A stretch of DNA of 6,570 nt, taken from assembly GCA_007127695.1 (NCBI GenBank), contig SKYW01000001.1, positions 1 through 6,570 of the forward strand, given 5' to 3'. A program made the position numbers and the translations under genes. Below the pieces are notes generated by a model. The model made no database searches, was not told the origin of the DNA, and saw only the letters and a program-made list of their open reading frames with translations. Positions 5,490 through 6,570 of this stretch are shown here, piece by piece. Every line of letters starts with the position of its first letter. Position 1 is the stretch's first letter. Source of the DNA: Balneolales bacterium. GTDB lineage: Bacteria; Bacteroidota; Rhodothermia; Balneolales; Natronogracilivirgulaceae.

Positions 5490-6416
5490 ATGCTGCATAA
5501 ATCCACCATAGTCGTAACACTTGCTGCTTCCGTCAGCATGCTTTTTATTCTGCTGGGACTGCTCTTTCCGGGTTCTGTGCCGGCAATAAGCCCGTGGATA
5601 CTGCTTGCCTCGGTGATCGTCATCGGCATCCCTCACGGTGCCATTGATCACATCATGGCTGAAAAGGTGTATGGACTCGATAATACGTGGAGGGGAACGG
5701 CGAAATTCTATGGTGGATATCTGGGGCTCATGTTCATCGTCGGGATGCTTTGGCTGCTGGAGCCTGTCATCGGCATGCTCTTCTTTTTTGCAATCTCGAT
5801 CTATCATTTCGGCCAGGCGGATATGGAGGATTTTGTGATACCGGGTTCAACAGGAATCCCGTGGTATGTCGTGCGAGGGTCACTCATTCTCGGACTTATT
5901 CTTTTTTCCGACACTGCCGTCAGTTATCCCATTATGGCCCAGGCGCTACACATCGACCCACTGACGCTGGCGTCTGCGCTGCCGAACGGGTCCGGCGCTC
6001 TTGTTGCCCTTATTGTTTCATATGCTGCGCTTTTCGCCATGGCCCAGCTGAGTGGAAAAGTGGCAGGTGGGAGGCGGCTGCTGGCCGACAGTGTGCTGAT
6101 CGTGATGCTTTTCCTTGTTGCCGGTCCACTCATTGGTTTTGCCGTCTATTTCGCGCTCTGGCACTCGGCCGGACATATTATTGAAATGCAGCAGTACCTC
6201 AGAAAGAAAAACCGGCCCATGTCCCTGAAATCGTTTTATAAGTCCGCGGCCCCGTTTACCCTGATCTCCCTCTTCGGACTGGCGATGCTTGCCGGTATCA
6301 ACCACGCGTTTGGTCTGGAGGATCAGTTCATCGCCCTCATGTTCATCCTGATCAGCGTGCTGACGCTCCCGCACATGGTCATCGTCGACCGCATGTATGC
6401 CCAGCTGCGTGGATGA
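5490..6416 (+). CDS. blh: Brp/Blh-type beta-carotene 15,15'-dioxygenase (retinal synthesis)
   Basis: The 308-residue, strongly hydrophobic protein has many membrane segments (for example about 5-27, 33-48, 75-108, 128-146, 168-186, 199-222, 255-297). Its conserved polar sites are those of Blh: PHGAIDH (48-54, His49/Asp53/His54), YHFGQAD (105-111, His106), WHSAGH (224-229, His225 and His229) and PHMVIVDRMY (294-303, His295). The spacing His49-His106 (57) and His225-His229 (4) equals that recalled for the iron ligands of the marine Blh (His21, His78, His188, His192). The enzyme cleaves beta-carotene with O2 to two retinals in the membrane, supplying the chromophore of the divergent rhodopsin. 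The start is well fixed: the frame has stops at 5430 and 5469 and no other start codon before ATG 5490. There is no Shine-Dalgarno site; tandem repeats sit directly before it. No carotenoid synthesis genes are nearby, so beta-carotene must come from another locus. Confidence 0.93.
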   Translation: MLHKSTIVVTLAASVSMLFILLGLLFPGSVPAISPWILLASVIVIGIPHGAIDHIMAEKVYGLDNTWRGTAKFYGGYLGLMFIVGMLWLLEPVIGMLFFFAISIYHFGQADMEDFVIPGSTGIPWYVVRGSLILGLILFSDTAVSYPIMAQALHIDPLTLASALPNGSGALVALIVSYAALFAMAQLSGKVAGGRRLLADSVLIVMLFLVAGPLIGFAVYFALWHSAGHIIEMQQYLRKKNRPMSLKSFYKSAAPFTLISLFGLAMLAGINHAFGLEDQFIALMFILISVLTLPHMVIVDRMYAQLRG

Positions 6417-6429
6417 GTATTCGTTCGTA

Positions 6430-6570
6430 TCACACCCGCTTTTGGCTCAATAATACCCCGGCCGCCACGACACTCAGTCCCAGAATATCTGTCAACAAAA
6501 TTTTGTCACCGAAGGCGATCCATGCCATGAGCATGGTCACAGGCGGACCCAGATAGAACAGGCTTGCCAC
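6430..6570 (-). CDS. C-terminal end of an EamA/DMT-family membrane transporter (partial)
   Basis: On the minus strand the frame is open from the window edge to a TGA at plus 6432-6430, giving the last 46 residues. It reads ASLFYLGPPVTMLMAWIAFG, then DKILLTDILG, then LSVVAAGVLLSQKRV. A helix with Leu-x-Pro-Pro, a short loop with an acidic/charged residue, and a final helix ending in a basic tail is how EamA-domain (drug/metabolite transporter, DMT) proteins end: the next-to-last helix runs into a GE-like loop, then xxxGxxLIxxGVxL. The substrate cannot be told. The gene converges on blh with only 13 bp between stops, so any terminator must overlap coding sequence. The rest of the gene lies outside the window. 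Confidence 0.8.
   Translation of the reverse strand: MASLFYLGPPVTMLMAWIAFGDKILLTDILGLSVVAAGVLLSQKRV

Noticed and set aside
5367..5807. A minus-strand frame overlapping the blh start and the tandem repeats
   Set aside because: Its repeated CGGSGC/AVDQVV-like peptides come from the 17-bp DNA repeat read in shifting frames; the rest is antisense to blh.

Overview
The window looks like the chromosome of a Bacteroidota-type bacterium, most plausibly from the Rhodothermota/Balneolota side. The main reason is a rhodopsin that closely resembles the flavobacterial sodium pump KR2, sitting in coding DNA that is visibly more GC-rich than that of typical flavobacteria. Start codons are preceded by A-rich or featureless leaders rather than clear Shine-Dalgarno sites, which also fits that group. 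The taxonomic placement is inference.

Layout: (1) 1-197, the 3' end of a small protein made of Y-[RP]-N-Q-A-[GD] repeats (DUF6150-like). (2) 476-3935, a rightward pair: an ATP-grasp ligase and a CocE/NonD-type serine hydrolase, separated by a 139-bp gap that contains a degenerate hexanucleotide repeat. (3) 4118-4981, leftward, a microbial rhodopsin with the NDQ motif of light-driven sodium pumps, ending in a clear intrinsic terminator. (4) 4982-5489, a 508-bp divergent control region. It holds a good promoter candidate for the rhodopsin with a palindrome over its -10 box, and four tandem 17-bp repeats directly before the next gene. (5) 5490-6416, rightward, a Brp/Blh-type beta-carotene 15,15'-dioxygenase, which makes retinal. 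(6) 6430-6570, the C-terminal end of a leftward EamA/DMT-type transporter, convergent with blh.

How the genes work together: Blh cleaves beta-carotene to retinal, retinal binds Lys258 of the rhodopsin, and the pigment is predicted to export Na+ in the light. Together they form a compact phototrophy module, although no carotenoid synthesis genes lie in the window. The ATP-grasp/CocE pair is probably a separate co-transcribed unit that forms and breaks an amide or ester bond. Its substrate cannot be read from the sequence.

The most notable observations are the sodium-pump rhodopsin with changed residues at the cytoplasmic ion-entry positions, the structured divergent promoter region, and the 17-bp repeat array abutting blh. 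No RNA genes, insertion sequences or CRISPR arrays were seen.
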